NCBI RefSeq assembly: GCF_022496765.1
Contig: NZ_VANV01000001.1
Location: 124,001 to 188,000, forward strand
Source of the DNA: Acidaminobacter sp. JC074
GTDB taxonomy: Bacteria > Bacillota > Clostridia > Peptostreptococcales > Acidaminobacteraceae
Length of the DNA stretch: 64,000 nucleotides
Direction of reading: 5' to 3'
The number at the start of each line of letters is the position of its first letter. Position 1 is the first letter of the stretch. Positions 17,044 through 25,303 of the stretch are shown piece after piece. Under the pieces are notes generated by a model. It had not been told where the DNA came from, did no database searches, and saw only the letters and a program-made list of their open reading frames with translations. The position numbers and the translations under genes were made by a program.

Positions 17044-18109
17044 AGTAGAATGCATCCTCTGGTAATTTACCACCTACAGCTTTAGGATTAAATCCATGTA
17101 AGATTTCATAGAAAGCTTGTAAAGATTCTTTAGCTTCCTGAGCAGGAATTAATGTAATGTTACAATTAGGAATTGCCTTTGTTGCAAGTGCAGCTTTTGG
17201 AATAATACCAAACTTCTCAACTAATACACCAGCATCTGCAGGGTTAGCATTCACAAAGTCAACTGAAGCCTTATACTCTTCCATGAACTTTTCAATCACT
17301 TGTGGGTTTTCTTCAGCGTAAGCCTTGTTCACAACGATAGCACCCATAGGTAACATCAAGCCATCAGTCGCTTTTTCCCATTCTGCAGTTAAATCAACTG
17401 CAATTCTATTTGTTTCACTGCCTAAAGTTACTGAAGTAACAAATGGTTGAGGTAATAAAACAATTGGTGCATCACCAGTTGTAACTTTAGCTGCAACTTC
17501 TGAATGCTCTACAGCATACTCAACTGTTACATCTTCAGTTAAACCATTTTCAGCTAAAAGATAGTTGATGATATATTCTGGAGAAGCACCTTTACCAGAA
17601 CCTAATACTGTTTTACCTTTTAAATCTTCAAGGCTGTTTACAGTATCACCGTTTTCAACAATATAAAGAACACCTAAAGTATTTACAGCTAGTACTTGAA
17701 TTTTGCCTTCTGTCTTAACGTCTAAGATGGCACCCATATTTGATGGTACTGCAGCAATATCTACATTACCTTGTACGATTTGACCAATGATTTGATCTGG
17801 AGCACCTACGATATCAAACTCATAATCAATCTCGCTGATCATCATCTCATCATTTTCCATCAGTTGAACCATACCCATACCTGTTGGTCCTTTTAAAGTA
17901 GCAATCTTTAATACTGGCTTCTCAACTGGTTCTTCAACTTCTGTTGCTTCTTCAACTTCCTCAGTCGCTTCTTCTGTAGCTTCCACTTGATCATTTGAAT
18001 TTTCAACAACTTCATTTTCTACTACATTGTTAGCCTCGTTAGCCTGGCATCCTACAAACACCATTAATGCTAAGAGCATAATCCCTATTAACGCTAGACT
18101 CTTCTTCAT
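17030..18109 (-). CDS. ABC transporter substrate-binding lipoprotein (NMT1/SsuA type)
   Basis: 359 residues. A lipoprotein signal ends in MVFVGCQANE (lipidation Cys near residue 21). A Glu/Val/Asn-rich linker of about 45 residues follows, then the NMT1/THI5-like binding fold: VLKIATLKGPTGMGMVQLM, GNVDIAAVPSNMGAIL, LEDLKGKTVLGSGKGASPEY. The ligand is not evident. Its ATG overlaps the stop codon of the Crp-type gene, whose last codons supply the GGAGG ribosome-binding site. Confidence 0.9.
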   Translation of the reverse strand: MKKSLALIGIMLLALMVFVGCQANEANNVVENEVVENSNDQVEATEEATEEVEEATEVEEPVEKPVLKIATLKGPTGMGMVQLMENDEMMISEIDYEFDIVGAPDQIIGQIVQGNVDIAAVPSNMGAILDVKTEGKIQVLAVNTLGVLYIVENGDTVNSLEDLKGKTVLGSGKGASPEYIINYLLAENGLTEDVTVEYAVEHSEVAAKVTTGDAPIVLLPQPFVTSVTLGSETNRIAVDLTAEWEKATDGLMLPMGAIVVNKAYAEENPQVIEKFMEEYKASVDFVNANPADAGVLVEKFGIIPKAALATKAIPNCNITLIPAQEAKESLQAFYEILHGFNPKAVGGKLPEDAFYYEKK

Positions 18110-18750
18110 TTTATGCCTCCTATAATATGCAATGAATTGCCCTCCATCTCTATCATCTTATTTTCAATGAGTTTATCAAAAACACGATACAAGGTTGATC
18201 TTGCTATACCTAAATACTCTGCAAGTTCTACCTTTGACATTGGTAACTCAAGCCTATTAGATTGTGTATTGGATTTAAGTCTTGATAAATATCCAATTAC
18301 TCTGTCTTCTCCATTTGAAATAGAAAACAAAGCTATACGATTCAATAAATACTGTACCTGACCATTAAAAAACACTAGATAATTTTTTAACAATCTAGGA
18401 TCCTTATGTAAGAGCTCTATCAAAGCAGCTTCTGATAAGGATATCACCTGGCTTTTTTTCTCAAAGATGATTTTAGTCGGGTAATAATTATCCTCTGTGA
18501 ACAAGGACAGAACCCCAAACATATCACCAGGATTTAACCTCTTTAAAAACGAACACTCTCCATCCTGAATAAGCTCAACACGGGCACTTCCAGACATCAA
18601 AATCATCATATTCTTCTCATAATGTTTGTCATCGTAAGCTGTTTCGTTTTTATCAAATGTCCTATGAACAATTGGAATCTGACCTAGATATGTTTCAATG
18701 GTCTTCAAATCACAATCTTTAAAAATTGGGTTATTCAGTAAAACCTTCAA
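18106..18750 (-). CDS. Crp/Fnr-family transcriptional regulator
   Basis: About 214 residues. An N-terminal cyclic-nucleotide-binding type barrel (about 1-125, with LNPGDMFGVLSLF) is followed by a long dimer helix and a winged HTH (LPMSKVELAEYLGIARSTLYRVFDKL). There is no cysteine cluster of the Fnr type and the nucleotide-phosphate pocket is not clearly conserved, so the effector is unknown. GGAGG lies 7 bases before a TTG at 18750 (GTG at 18753 is the alternative); the ATG codons upstream lie before that site. Being first in the operon, it probably controls its own importer. Confidence 0.85.
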   Translation of the reverse strand: MKVLLNNPIFKDCDLKTIETYLGQIPIVHRTFDKNETAYDDKHYEKNMMILMSGSARVELIQDGECSFLKRLNPGDMFGVLSLFTEDNYYPTKIIFEKKSQVISLSEAALIELLHKDPRLLKNYLVFFNGQVQYLLNRIALFSISNGEDRVIGYLSRLKSNTQSNRLELPMSKVELAEYLGIARSTLYRVFDKLIENKMIEMEGNSLHIIGGIK

Positions 18751-18764
18751 CACACCACCTCCGT

Positions 18765-18819
18765 GTCCCATATGGTACATTTATACTTGAATTCTATAAT
18801 AATAATTTAACAATGTCAA
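18765..18819 (-). promoter_or_regulatory. Promoter and operator of Crp-ABC operon
   Basis: Minus-strand -35 TTGACA (18814-18819), 17-bp spacer, -10 TAGAAT (18791-18796). Just downstream, near +6 to +20, stands an imperfect palindrome GTACCATATGGGAC (18765-18778), a candidate site for autoregulation by the encoded Crp-type protein. Confidence 0.7.
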
Positions 18820-18869
18820 TACAGGAGATTCACCTTTATTTGACTAGATAAACATATCTTAATTTACAA

Positions 18870-18897
18870 AAGTAAAAACACCTCATATGAGATGTTT
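18870..18897 (-). terminator. Intrinsic terminator overlapping stop codon
   Basis: Minus-strand AAACATCTC-ATAT-GAGGTGTTT, then TTAC and a T-rich tail; the stop codon of the 146-residue gene is in the first arm. Confidence 0.75.
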
Positions 18898-19336
18898 ATA
18901 AGTAACTAATACCCTTGTCTTCACACCAATCTATTAAAAATGATATTAGTTTTTCTTCTTTATAAATTAGCCATGTCTCGTATATACCAAGATGCATACA
19001 GCCTTCCTTAAAGTGTTTAAAGCTTCCATGATCGTGAACCATACCATTTAAGTAATCATAATCTTTCTTATCTAAAGTATATAGAAAATCAACTGCCAGC
19101 TTAAACTCATCAAACTCATTAGTAGAAGGCAAATAATAGTGCTTCTTCTTCTGAATTTGTCGCACCCTTGTAAGTAAGACTTTTTCATCATTAGATATAT
19201 CCTCATAATCAAAGACTTCATCTAAATATTTTACCAATTCAGGTCTTAAGTAATAAAAATCTTGATCATAAAGTAGGGTAAGTCCATGACTTTCTTGATT
19301 CTCAAATGCTTCCATGATTGTTTTAAAACTAAGCAT
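18896..19336 (-). CDS. Hypothetical cytoplasmic protein, 146 residues
   Basis: I do not recognise a family. The protein is acidic, mostly helical, rich in Asp, Glu, Lys and Tyr, with no membrane segment. AAGGAG precedes the ATG at 19336, but that site is the right arm of a perfect 13-bp inverted repeat, so translation could be controlled by an RNA hairpin. The gene lies 83 bases after the alcohol dehydrogenase gene and may be a loosely attached last member of that operon. Confidence 0.65.
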   Translation of the reverse strand: MLSFKTIMEAFENQESHGLTLLYDQDFYYLRPELVKYLDEVFDYEDISNDEKVLLTRVRQIQKKKHYYLPSTNEFDEFKLAVDFLYTLDKKDYDYLNGMVHDHGSFKHFKEGCMHLGIYETWLIYKEEKLISFLIDWCEDKGISYL

Positions 19337-19342
19337 ACCATC

Positions 19343-19380
19343 ATCTCCTTATTAACTATTTTCCCTATTAATAAGGAGAT
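19343..19380 (-). promoter_or_regulatory. Hairpin that sequesters a ribosome-binding site
   Basis: On the minus strand ATCTCCTTATTAA (19380-19368) pairs perfectly with TTAATAAGGAGAT (19355-19343) over a 12-base loop. The second arm contains the AAGGAG of the downstream gene, whose ATG follows 6 bases later. No T-run follows, so it is not a terminator. Confidence 0.7.
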
Positions 19381-19419
19381 AAACACTTTACTTATGTAAT
19401 AATAGCGTTTAGCAAATAA

Positions 19420-20508
19420 TCATATAACTCCATATGTTTGACTAAGAATACTAATGACATCTTTTTTGTTTACTGCTTTAGGATTCATATGGAGTGACGG
19501 TTCTAGAAGTGTACTATTTGCAATAATTTCGAAGTTTTCTGGACTTATGAAATCACTTAAAGCTGGTATGCCTAACTGAGTATTTAAAGTCTTTAAAAAC
19601 TCATATAAATTATTAGTCTCTAAAATATTTTCAATTACTCTAAACTTTTCACTCGAATCATAGTTATACCTAACCACTTCTGGTAACATAATAGCATTTG
19701 CGACACCATGAGGTATATCAAAATGCGCGCCTAATGGATGGGCAATTGCATGAACCAGTCCCAAAATGGCATTGTTAAAGGCAAAGCCTGCCATGGTAGA
19801 TGCATACATAAGTTTTTCTCTTGATTCCTCCGAATCATATTTATTAATATGTTCTGTGATTTCTTTAATGGCAACCAAAGCGTGAGCATCTGTAAATGAT
19901 GTTGCCAAAGTTGATACATAGGCTTCTATTGCATGTGTAAGAGCGTCCATACCTGTAGAAGCTGTAATATGCCTAGGTAGTCCATAAGTTAAGCTTGGGT
20001 CAAGGACTGCATAATCAGCTTTTACATGGTCTCCTAATATAACCATTTTTCTGTGTTCCAAAGAATTGGTCACCACTGAAACACCTGTCACCTCACTTGC
20101 GGTTCCTGAAGTAGTTGGAAAGGCAAAGAGCTTGTGTCCAGGATTTAAAACAGGATGTTTCTCGTAGTAAGCGATGTCATGATTGTTACAAAGTAATACA
20201 TTAATGGCTTTAGCTGCATCCATAACAGAACCACCACCAATTGCCACTAGACCATCAATTGCTTTGTCTTTATATAACTTTGCCACTTCATTGACATAAG
20301 TATCTTTGGGATTTGGCATGACACCATCTTCTACAAAGTAATTTGAAATCCTAAGCTTATCCATAACGCTTTTAACCAAGCCCAAGTCCAAAAGTCCTTT
20401 ATCGGTAATTACTAGAACATTTTCTAAGGCTAGAGTCTCAATAATTTGATTAACTTGATCATATTTATCTTGACCATAAATCACTTGACTGGGTATTGTA
20501 TAGATCAT
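19420..20508 (-). CDS. Iron-containing alcohol dehydrogenase
   Basis: 362 residues, the usual length for group III alcohol dehydrogenases. The N-terminal NAD(P)-binding part has GGGSVMDAAKA; the metal site is formed by the Asp and His of GMDALTHAIEAY and the two His of HAIAHPLGAHFDIPHG. It should interconvert an aldehyde or ketone with its alcohol. GGAGG lies 4 bases before the ATG, which overlaps the stop of the NTF2-like gene (ATGA). In this cluster it probably handles a carbonyl product of the pathway. Confidence 0.9.
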   Translation of the reverse strand: MIYTIPSQVIYGQDKYDQVNQIIETLALENVLVITDKGLLDLGLVKSVMDKLRISNYFVEDGVMPNPKDTYVNEVAKLYKDKAIDGLVAIGGGSVMDAAKAINVLLCNNHDIAYYEKHPVLNPGHKLFAFPTTSGTASEVTGVSVVTNSLEHRKMVILGDHVKADYAVLDPSLTYGLPRHITASTGMDALTHAIEAYVSTLATSFTDAHALVAIKEITEHINKYDSEESREKLMYASTMAGFAFNNAILGLVHAIAHPLGAHFDIPHGVANAIMLPEVVRYNYDSSEKFRVIENILETNNLYEFLKTLNTQLGIPALSDFISPENFEIIANSTLLEPSLHMNPKAVNKKDVISILSQTYGVI

Positions 20509-20858
20509 AATACCTCCAAACTTGTAAACAATTTGGAAGTTATATACCAGTCATCTTCTATCTTTTGCAATTGAAAGAGATTGGAAAAATTAGCTGATTT
20601 AAGATTTCTTTCATTCAGCTCCACAACAGCTATATCTTTGACTTCTTTTAGAATTTCATAACCATATTCATAATTACTTGCTGCCTTTTCGCCAGCTATG
20701 TCCTTAAAGAAATGTTCAGGAGAATCGACTATCATTTTCATACCAAATAGTTCTCCAGACATAACAGCCTTTTCATGAAAGACCTTTCTTAATAAATTAA
20801 CATCTCCTGTTCGTGTACCTTCAACGTACATTTCAATTGTTTCATTGATTGTTCTCAT
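20505..20858 (-). CDS. NTF2-like protein (Lumazine_bd_2-type)
   Basis: 117 residues with the SnoaL/NTF2-like pattern: a first helix INETIEMYVEGTRTGDVNLL, then FHEKAVMSG, and a final strand block IEDDWYITSKLF. The set resembles the putative lumazine-binding group of the NTF2 superfamily, small barrels used as enzymes or ligand carriers. A catalytic role is not evident. It overlaps the dipeptidase gene by 17 bases and the alcohol dehydrogenase gene by 4 bases. Confidence 0.75.
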   Translation of the reverse strand: MRTINETIEMYVEGTRTGDVNLLRKVFHEKAVMSGELFGMKMIVDSPEHFFKDIAGEKAASNYEYGYEILKEVKDIAVVELNERNLKSANFSNLFQLQKIEDDWYITSKLFTSLEVL

Positions 20859-21813
20859 TAAAACATCCTTTCAAAAAAGAGATGAAGTTCTTATAAAAAA
20901 TCCCCTCAATTTCCTCTTCTGTATAACTTCTTTTTCTTAAAATCTTCCTTACTTCTTCAAGGTCCTTATAATCTGCAATGACATCAATTTCCTCGATTTC
21001 TTCATTGCCATATCTTAAACCATTGACTTCTAAATCATTGCATTTATCAAGACCAAAACAGATATGCTCTGAACCTAATAGATCTCTCATATAATCAATA
21101 TGATCGCACAAGGTATCTATACCACCACCTACAATGGGCTTAATACCGTTGATACCGATGATGCCACTACTTGCCTTTATCTTTCTTAGGTGTTCGGTAG
21201 ATAAGTTTCTTGTGATTTTGTTGATTTCTCTAGCATTTGAGTGTGATGCAAAGAGCTTACCTGATAGTTCATCTAGTCCAGCGTCATTAAGGTGAGATAC
21301 ATCCACAAGCATGCCTAACTCACGCATCTTCTTTACAGCCTTCTTTCCGAAATGTGTTAAACCATTGTCTGTATTTTCTCCTTCAAATCTAGAACCATCA
21401 GCAACAGCATTTTGTCTAGACCAAGTCAATCCAGCCGCCCTAATACCTAAATCGTAAAAAATATCTAGAAGATTTAAATCACTTCCTATAGGTTCTAGTC
21501 CTTCTAAAGACAAGATTATGCCTATTTTATTCTCATTAAGAGCTTTGTCTAAACTCGCTCTATCAAGAACCAGCATAAGCTCTTCTAAGCCTTTTATTTC
21601 ATTCTTGATTAAGGCAATTTGATCAAGTGCATGTCTTAGAGGTGAATCATAAACAAAGTGATCACTAACAAATACTGCTGCGACAATTAACTGAACCTGG
21701 TTATCACGCCACTCTGGTAATAATACATTTTTAATAACATCACTTTCACCCTTAGCATACCGGTTGTAAAGGATTGGCCCTAAATCATAATGTGTATCAA
21801 CAATTTTCATCAT
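20842..21813 (-). CDS. Membrane-dipeptidase family zinc hydrolase
   Basis: About 323 residues of the renal dipeptidase family (amidohydrolase fold). The zinc ligands are visible: VDTHYDL near the start, the Glu of ILSLEGLEPIG, the His of VDVSHLND and the His of FASHSNARE. Such enzymes split dipeptides, including some with D-residues or dehydro-residues. There is no signal peptide, so it works in the cytoplasm. GAGG precedes tandem ATGs at 21813 and 21810. It overlaps the RidA gene by 17 bases. Confidence 0.88.
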   Translation of the reverse strand: MMKIVDTHYDLGPILYNRYAKGESDVIKNVLLPEWRDNQVQLIVAAVFVSDHFVYDSPLRHALDQIALIKNEIKGLEELMLVLDRASLDKALNENKIGIILSLEGLEPIGSDLNLLDIFYDLGIRAAGLTWSRQNAVADGSRFEGENTDNGLTHFGKKAVKKMRELGMLVDVSHLNDAGLDELSGKLFASHSNAREINKITRNLSTEHLRKIKASSGIIGINGIKPIVGGGIDTLCDHIDYMRDLLGSEHICFGLDKCNDLEVNGLRYGNEEIEEIDVIADYKDLEEVRKILRKRSYTEEEIEGIFYKNFISFLKGCFNENNQ

Positions 21814-22267
21814 AAACCTCAACAATCATTTTTATTTCAACGGGTGTATCCATGGGTAGGGTGCCACTTGGAACAGCACACCTACTGTGATATCCTTTTT
21901 CTCCAAACACCTCAATAATCATCTCTGAAAAGCCATTGAGGACATAAGGCTGGTCTATAAAATCATCCGTACAGTTGATAAAACCAGTCACATCAACAAA
22001 TTGCTTGACCTTATCTAAATCACCAATCGCATTTTTTATTTGAGAAATCATATTCAATGCAGTGAGTTTAGCAGCTTCATAACCTTGTTCTTTATTTAAC
22101 TCTCGTCCTACCTTACCATGATACTTGGGTACTTTATCCCACATGGGACCTTGGCCAGAAAAATAGATCAAGTTACCAACTCGCTTAAAAGGAATGTAGG
22201 ATCCTATTGGTTCTAGAGGTTCAGGTAAGTTTATCTTTAAATCTTTAAGTCTATCTTCAATTGTCAT
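21797..22267 (-). CDS. RidA/YjgF family protein
   Basis: 156 residues, slightly longer than canonical RidA (about 130). The conserved region runs from YFSGQGPM through KLTALNMISQIKNAIGDLDKV to RCAVPSGTLPMDTPVEI; the Arg before CAVPSG aligns with the residue that holds the substrate carboxylate. RidA proteins hydrolyse reactive enamines/imines made by amine-processing enzymes. Here it probably protects against or helps process an imine intermediate from the amidohydrolase or dipeptidase step. It starts 2 bases after the amidohydrolase gene ends. Confidence 0.88.
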   Translation of the reverse strand: MTIEDRLKDLKINLPEPLEPIGSYIPFKRVGNLIYFSGQGPMWDKVPKYHGKVGRELNKEQGYEAAKLTALNMISQIKNAIGDLDKVKQFVDVTGFINCTDDFIDQPYVLNGFSEMIIEVFGEKGYHSRCAVPSGTLPMDTPVEIKMIVEVYDENC

Positions 22268-22269
22268 CT

Positions 22270-23712
22270 TTACTCCTTTTTAAAAACAAGTTCTCCAGCT
22301 ACAACAGTCATTTCTACAGATATGTCTTTAATGGACTCAGCTTCATATGGATCATCTGAAAGAACAACTAAATCTGCTTGTTTACCGATTTCTAAAGAAC
22401 CTTTCAAGTCTTCTTCGTGTCCTGCGTAAGCACCACCTAAAGTAAACATTTCAAGTGCTTCTTTAATGGACAATTTTCTCAAATCAGAGCTTGCATGCAC
22501 TGCTGCATGTATACCTAACAAGGCATCAAGTGGTGTCACAGGTGAATCGGTACCACCAGCCAAAGTAACACCCGCTTCTTTATATCTTCTTAGACTGTTT
22601 AAAAGTTTTTCTCTTTCTTTACCAAGAATCTTGTCAAAGCCTTTGCCATATAGATAGCCAATGCCTGGTTGCACAGAAAATACCAAGCCAAGTTCAGCTG
22701 CTTGCCTTAATTTTTCATCACTGATCAAATCCACATGCTCAATTCGGTGTCTTAAATCTTTCTTACCATAAATGTCTGATACCTTTTGATAACAGTCAAT
22801 CAACTGGTGCACAGCCTTATCCCCCACTGCATGAAATGCACACTGCATATCATTTCTATGTGCTTTGGCAACCATTTCAAAGAGGTCAGAATCTTTGATA
22901 TAAAGTTCCGCTTCATGGCCATCTTCATAAGGTTCTGTAAAAGCTGCACTACCTTCTATTGGTGTGCCGTCGAGACAAACACAACCACCGATTCTAGGCA
23001 AATCATAATTCATAACCAAGTCCACATCCATGGTCTGAACAAAGTTAAGAACTTGGACTTTTAAAGCTTGCCTGTCCTTTTCTTCTGCTACCCATGTAGC
23101 AACGTCTCTGTTATCAGAAAGCTCACCATGAACCAAGGTATGAAGTGTTGTAAACCCCTTGGATACCGCTTCATTTGAAACCTTGTGTATAAAGCCATCA
23201 ACTGCTTGGTCAGAAAAAAGATTATTGGCCTCTGACATCTTTTCACCTGTTATAAAATAGTGATTAAGACCTAGTCTATCCATAACATTTTGATTAACAA
23301 TCATACCATGACCTGTGATGTATTTAATGGCGATTGGATGGTCATGACTTATGTCATTGAAAATCTTAAAAGCTTTGTTATCAAAGTCAATAAGCATAGA
23401 CAAATAACCTTCTGCTAATAAAAACGTTTCATCATTTGTTTTGACATGTCTTTTAATCATATCAGTGACTTTTTCAAGGGTATCACACTCAAATAACGGA
23501 ATCGTTGTACCCTCCATGCCTGCAGGCAGTGGATGCATATGAGCGTTAATAAAGCCAGGCATCAAAGTCTTGCCTTCTAAGTCAATAATGTGGTCAGAAA
23601 CAGGTCTATCACCTTTTCCTAAGTCACTAATCATTTTGTTTTCAACCAACAACCAATCAATAGATTGATCGGTCATGGTTATAAAGTTTCCGTTTGTATA
23701 TAATGTTTTCAC
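22270..23712 (-). CDS. Amidohydrolase (YtcJ-like, Amidohydro_3)
   Basis: 480 residues, a normal length for the family. Metal-site motifs are INAHMHPLPAG (H-x-H), FHAVGDKAVHQL, RIEHVDLI and AGGTDSPVTPLDALLG. It should hydrolyse a C-N bond (amide, imide or cyclic) in a metal-dependent way; the substrate is unknown. The start is GTG at 23712, within TAGTG at the end of the transporter gene, with AAGGAGC 7 bases upstream. It is the first catabolic enzyme after the transporter. Confidence 0.9.
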   Translation of the reverse strand: MKTLYTNGNFITMTDQSIDWLLVENKMISDLGKGDRPVSDHIIDLEGKTLMPGFINAHMHPLPAGMEGTTIPLFECDTLEKVTDMIKRHVKTNDETFLLAEGYLSMLIDFDNKAFKIFNDISHDHPIAIKYITGHGMIVNQNVMDRLGLNHYFITGEKMSEANNLFSDQAVDGFIHKVSNEAVSKGFTTLHTLVHGELSDNRDVATWVAEEKDRQALKVQVLNFVQTMDVDLVMNYDLPRIGGCVCLDGTPIEGSAAFTEPYEDGHEAELYIKDSDLFEMVAKAHRNDMQCAFHAVGDKAVHQLIDCYQKVSDIYGKKDLRHRIEHVDLISDEKLRQAAELGLVFSVQPGIGYLYGKGFDKILGKEREKLLNSLRRYKEAGVTLAGGTDSPVTPLDALLGIHAAVHASSDLRKLSIKEALEMFTLGGAYAGHEEDLKGSLEIGKQADLVVLSDDPYEAESIKDISVEMTVVAGELVFKKE

Positions 23713-25145
23713 TATAATAGCTCCTTAAATCCTTCTGAATTATGTGGTTTATTGTTGTTTTGAGCTTCAAGTGCTTCCTGAAGTGCATCGTATCTTTTCT
23801 GGTTGATCTTAAATCGACTCATCACTAGGCCGCCTGCTAAAAAGAATATTGGTGCGATAATAAACATGGTCGTTTGGATACCTGAAATGGTCTGAGCACT
23901 CTGCACATGTTCAGCTGCATTGTAACCATATGCGCCTAATAAGAAACCGGCAATGGATGTACCAATTGCATAACCACCCTTTTGACATAAACCTGTTAAT
24001 GATAAGATCGTCGCATCTTTTCTGTCATTGTAAATATAAGCAGAAATATCACAGCAGTCATAAGTAAGCGCATATCCCAATGGGAAAAATACATTATGTC
24101 CAATACCTTGAATAACACCAAATATCAAAAGCAAACCAAATGTCGGTACACCAATAAAGTTAAATGCGATCTGACCAAAAGCTGCAAAAGTTATCATAGC
24201 CGTGTATGCTTGTCTTTTACCTAATTTTTTAGAAAAGAAATTAACGAGTGGTATGCAGACAATACCAATAACCGCAGTTAAGAGGAAGTACATACCGATA
24301 CCTGCACCATCTAGTCCTGTTACATGTTCCATTAAGAAGACTACCGTTCCCTGTGCAATCGTAAAACCAATTGCGTAAAGTACAAGTGACAGTGCAATAA
24401 TTCTTAAACTCTTAACTTTAAGCAATTCAAACATAGACTTAAAGATATTCTTCACTTGAGCCTCTTCTGAAACAGTTTCTACTTCAGACTTTGCTGTAGC
24501 TACAACAGTAATAAGGCCAGCTGTAAATATAATGGCTGCATATATAAGGGCTACCTTGCCCCATGCTGCAGCAGGTGTACCACCAGTTTGTAAAACGCCT
24601 TCAACAATAACCATTGTGAGTGAACTTGCCACAATAAGACCTAACATGGTAAATATATGTGCATAAAGTCTTAATGATGTTCTTTCTTCATAGTCATTGG
24701 TCATTTCAGCACCTAAAGCTGAGTATGGAATCATAAACAAGGTATAAGATGTCCAAAATAAAAGTGCCAATACCAGGTAATAGATATTTTGAACCGATGC
24801 ACTTGCTTCAATGATCTTATACAAGAAATAAAAAGACACCGTAAAAGGTCCAATCGCTCTAATCAAGAATCCCCTTCTGTTGAGCTTGCCTTTTTTCTTA
24901 AGTCTGTCAGATAAATATCCAACAATAGGATCTGTAATTGCATCCCATAAAACTGCAATCGCTGAAATCATACCTGCAAACGCAGGATTAAGTCCAACAA
25001 AATTAATTGCAAACACCAGGAAAAAGATGTTGTATAAGTTTGCTGCAGTTGAATCACAAAGCGTACCTATACCGTATCCTAACTTGGTTAAGACACTTAA
25101 TTTCTTGGTTTTTTGATGTTCCATTTTTATAGCCTTCTCTGCCAT
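23712..25145 (-). CDS. GPH-family sugar/solute:cation symporter (MelB fold)
   Basis: 477 residues with about 12 transmembrane helices. The GPH signature is present after the first helices: AVLWDAITDPIVGYLSDR, and later YSALGAEMTNDYEERTSLR. GPH proteins import glycosides and other solutes with Na+ or H+. It is the first gene of the catabolic operon and so is likely to bring in its substrate. A promoter and operators lie in the 158-base gap to the divergent PAS/HTH regulator. Confidence 0.9.
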   Translation of the reverse strand: MAEKAIKMEHQKTKKLSVLTKLGYGIGTLCDSTAANLYNIFFLVFAINFVGLNPAFAGMISAIAVLWDAITDPIVGYLSDRLKKKGKLNRRGFLIRAIGPFTVSFYFLYKIIEASASVQNIYYLVLALLFWTSYTLFMIPYSALGAEMTNDYEERTSLRLYAHIFTMLGLIVASSLTMVIVEGVLQTGGTPAAAWGKVALIYAAIIFTAGLITVVATAKSEVETVSEEAQVKNIFKSMFELLKVKSLRIIALSLVLYAIGFTIAQGTVVFLMEHVTGLDGAGIGMYFLLTAVIGIVCIPLVNFFSKKLGKRQAYTAMITFAAFGQIAFNFIGVPTFGLLLIFGVIQGIGHNVFFPLGYALTYDCCDISAYIYNDRKDATILSLTGLCQKGGYAIGTSIAGFLLGAYGYNAAEHVQSAQTISGIQTTMFIIAPIFFLAGGLVMSRFKINQKRYDALQEALEAQNNNKPHNSEGFKELL

Positions 25146-25170
25146 TGTTTCCCCCCTAATCTACATTTCA

Positions 25171-25190
25171 AACTTTTTGTATGAAAATAT
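25171..25190. promoter_or_regulatory. Operator copy 1 (leader of transporter operon)
   Basis: AACTTTTTGTATGAAAATAT, repeated with one change at 25256-25275. This copy lies between the operon's transcription start and its first codon, where a bound repressor would block elongation. Confidence 0.65.
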
Positions 25191-25208
25191 AACCTTTCGT
25201 CATATAAA

Positions 25209-25237
25209 ATCATACAAGATATTTTCAGCTTGGTCAA
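25209..25237 (-). promoter_or_regulatory. Promoter of GPH-amidohydrolase operon
   Basis: Minus-strand -35 TTGACC (25232-25237), 17-bp spacer, -10 TATGAT (25209-25214); each hexamer matches consensus at 5 of 6 positions. Confidence 0.75.
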
Positions 25238-25255
25238 CTTTTTTTTTGATTTTCT

Positions 25256-25283
25256 AACTTTTAGTATGAAAATATGTTATAAT
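25256..25283 (+). promoter_or_regulatory. Operator copy 2 and promoter of PAS/HTH regulator
   Basis: AACTTTTAGTATGAAAATAT (25256-25275) differs from copy 1 at one base and runs up to the -10 TATAAT (25278-25283) of the regulator gene, covering the -35 position. This fits autorepression. Confidence 0.65.
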
Positions 25284-25303
25284 ACATATTGGAGGTATAG
25301 GTC

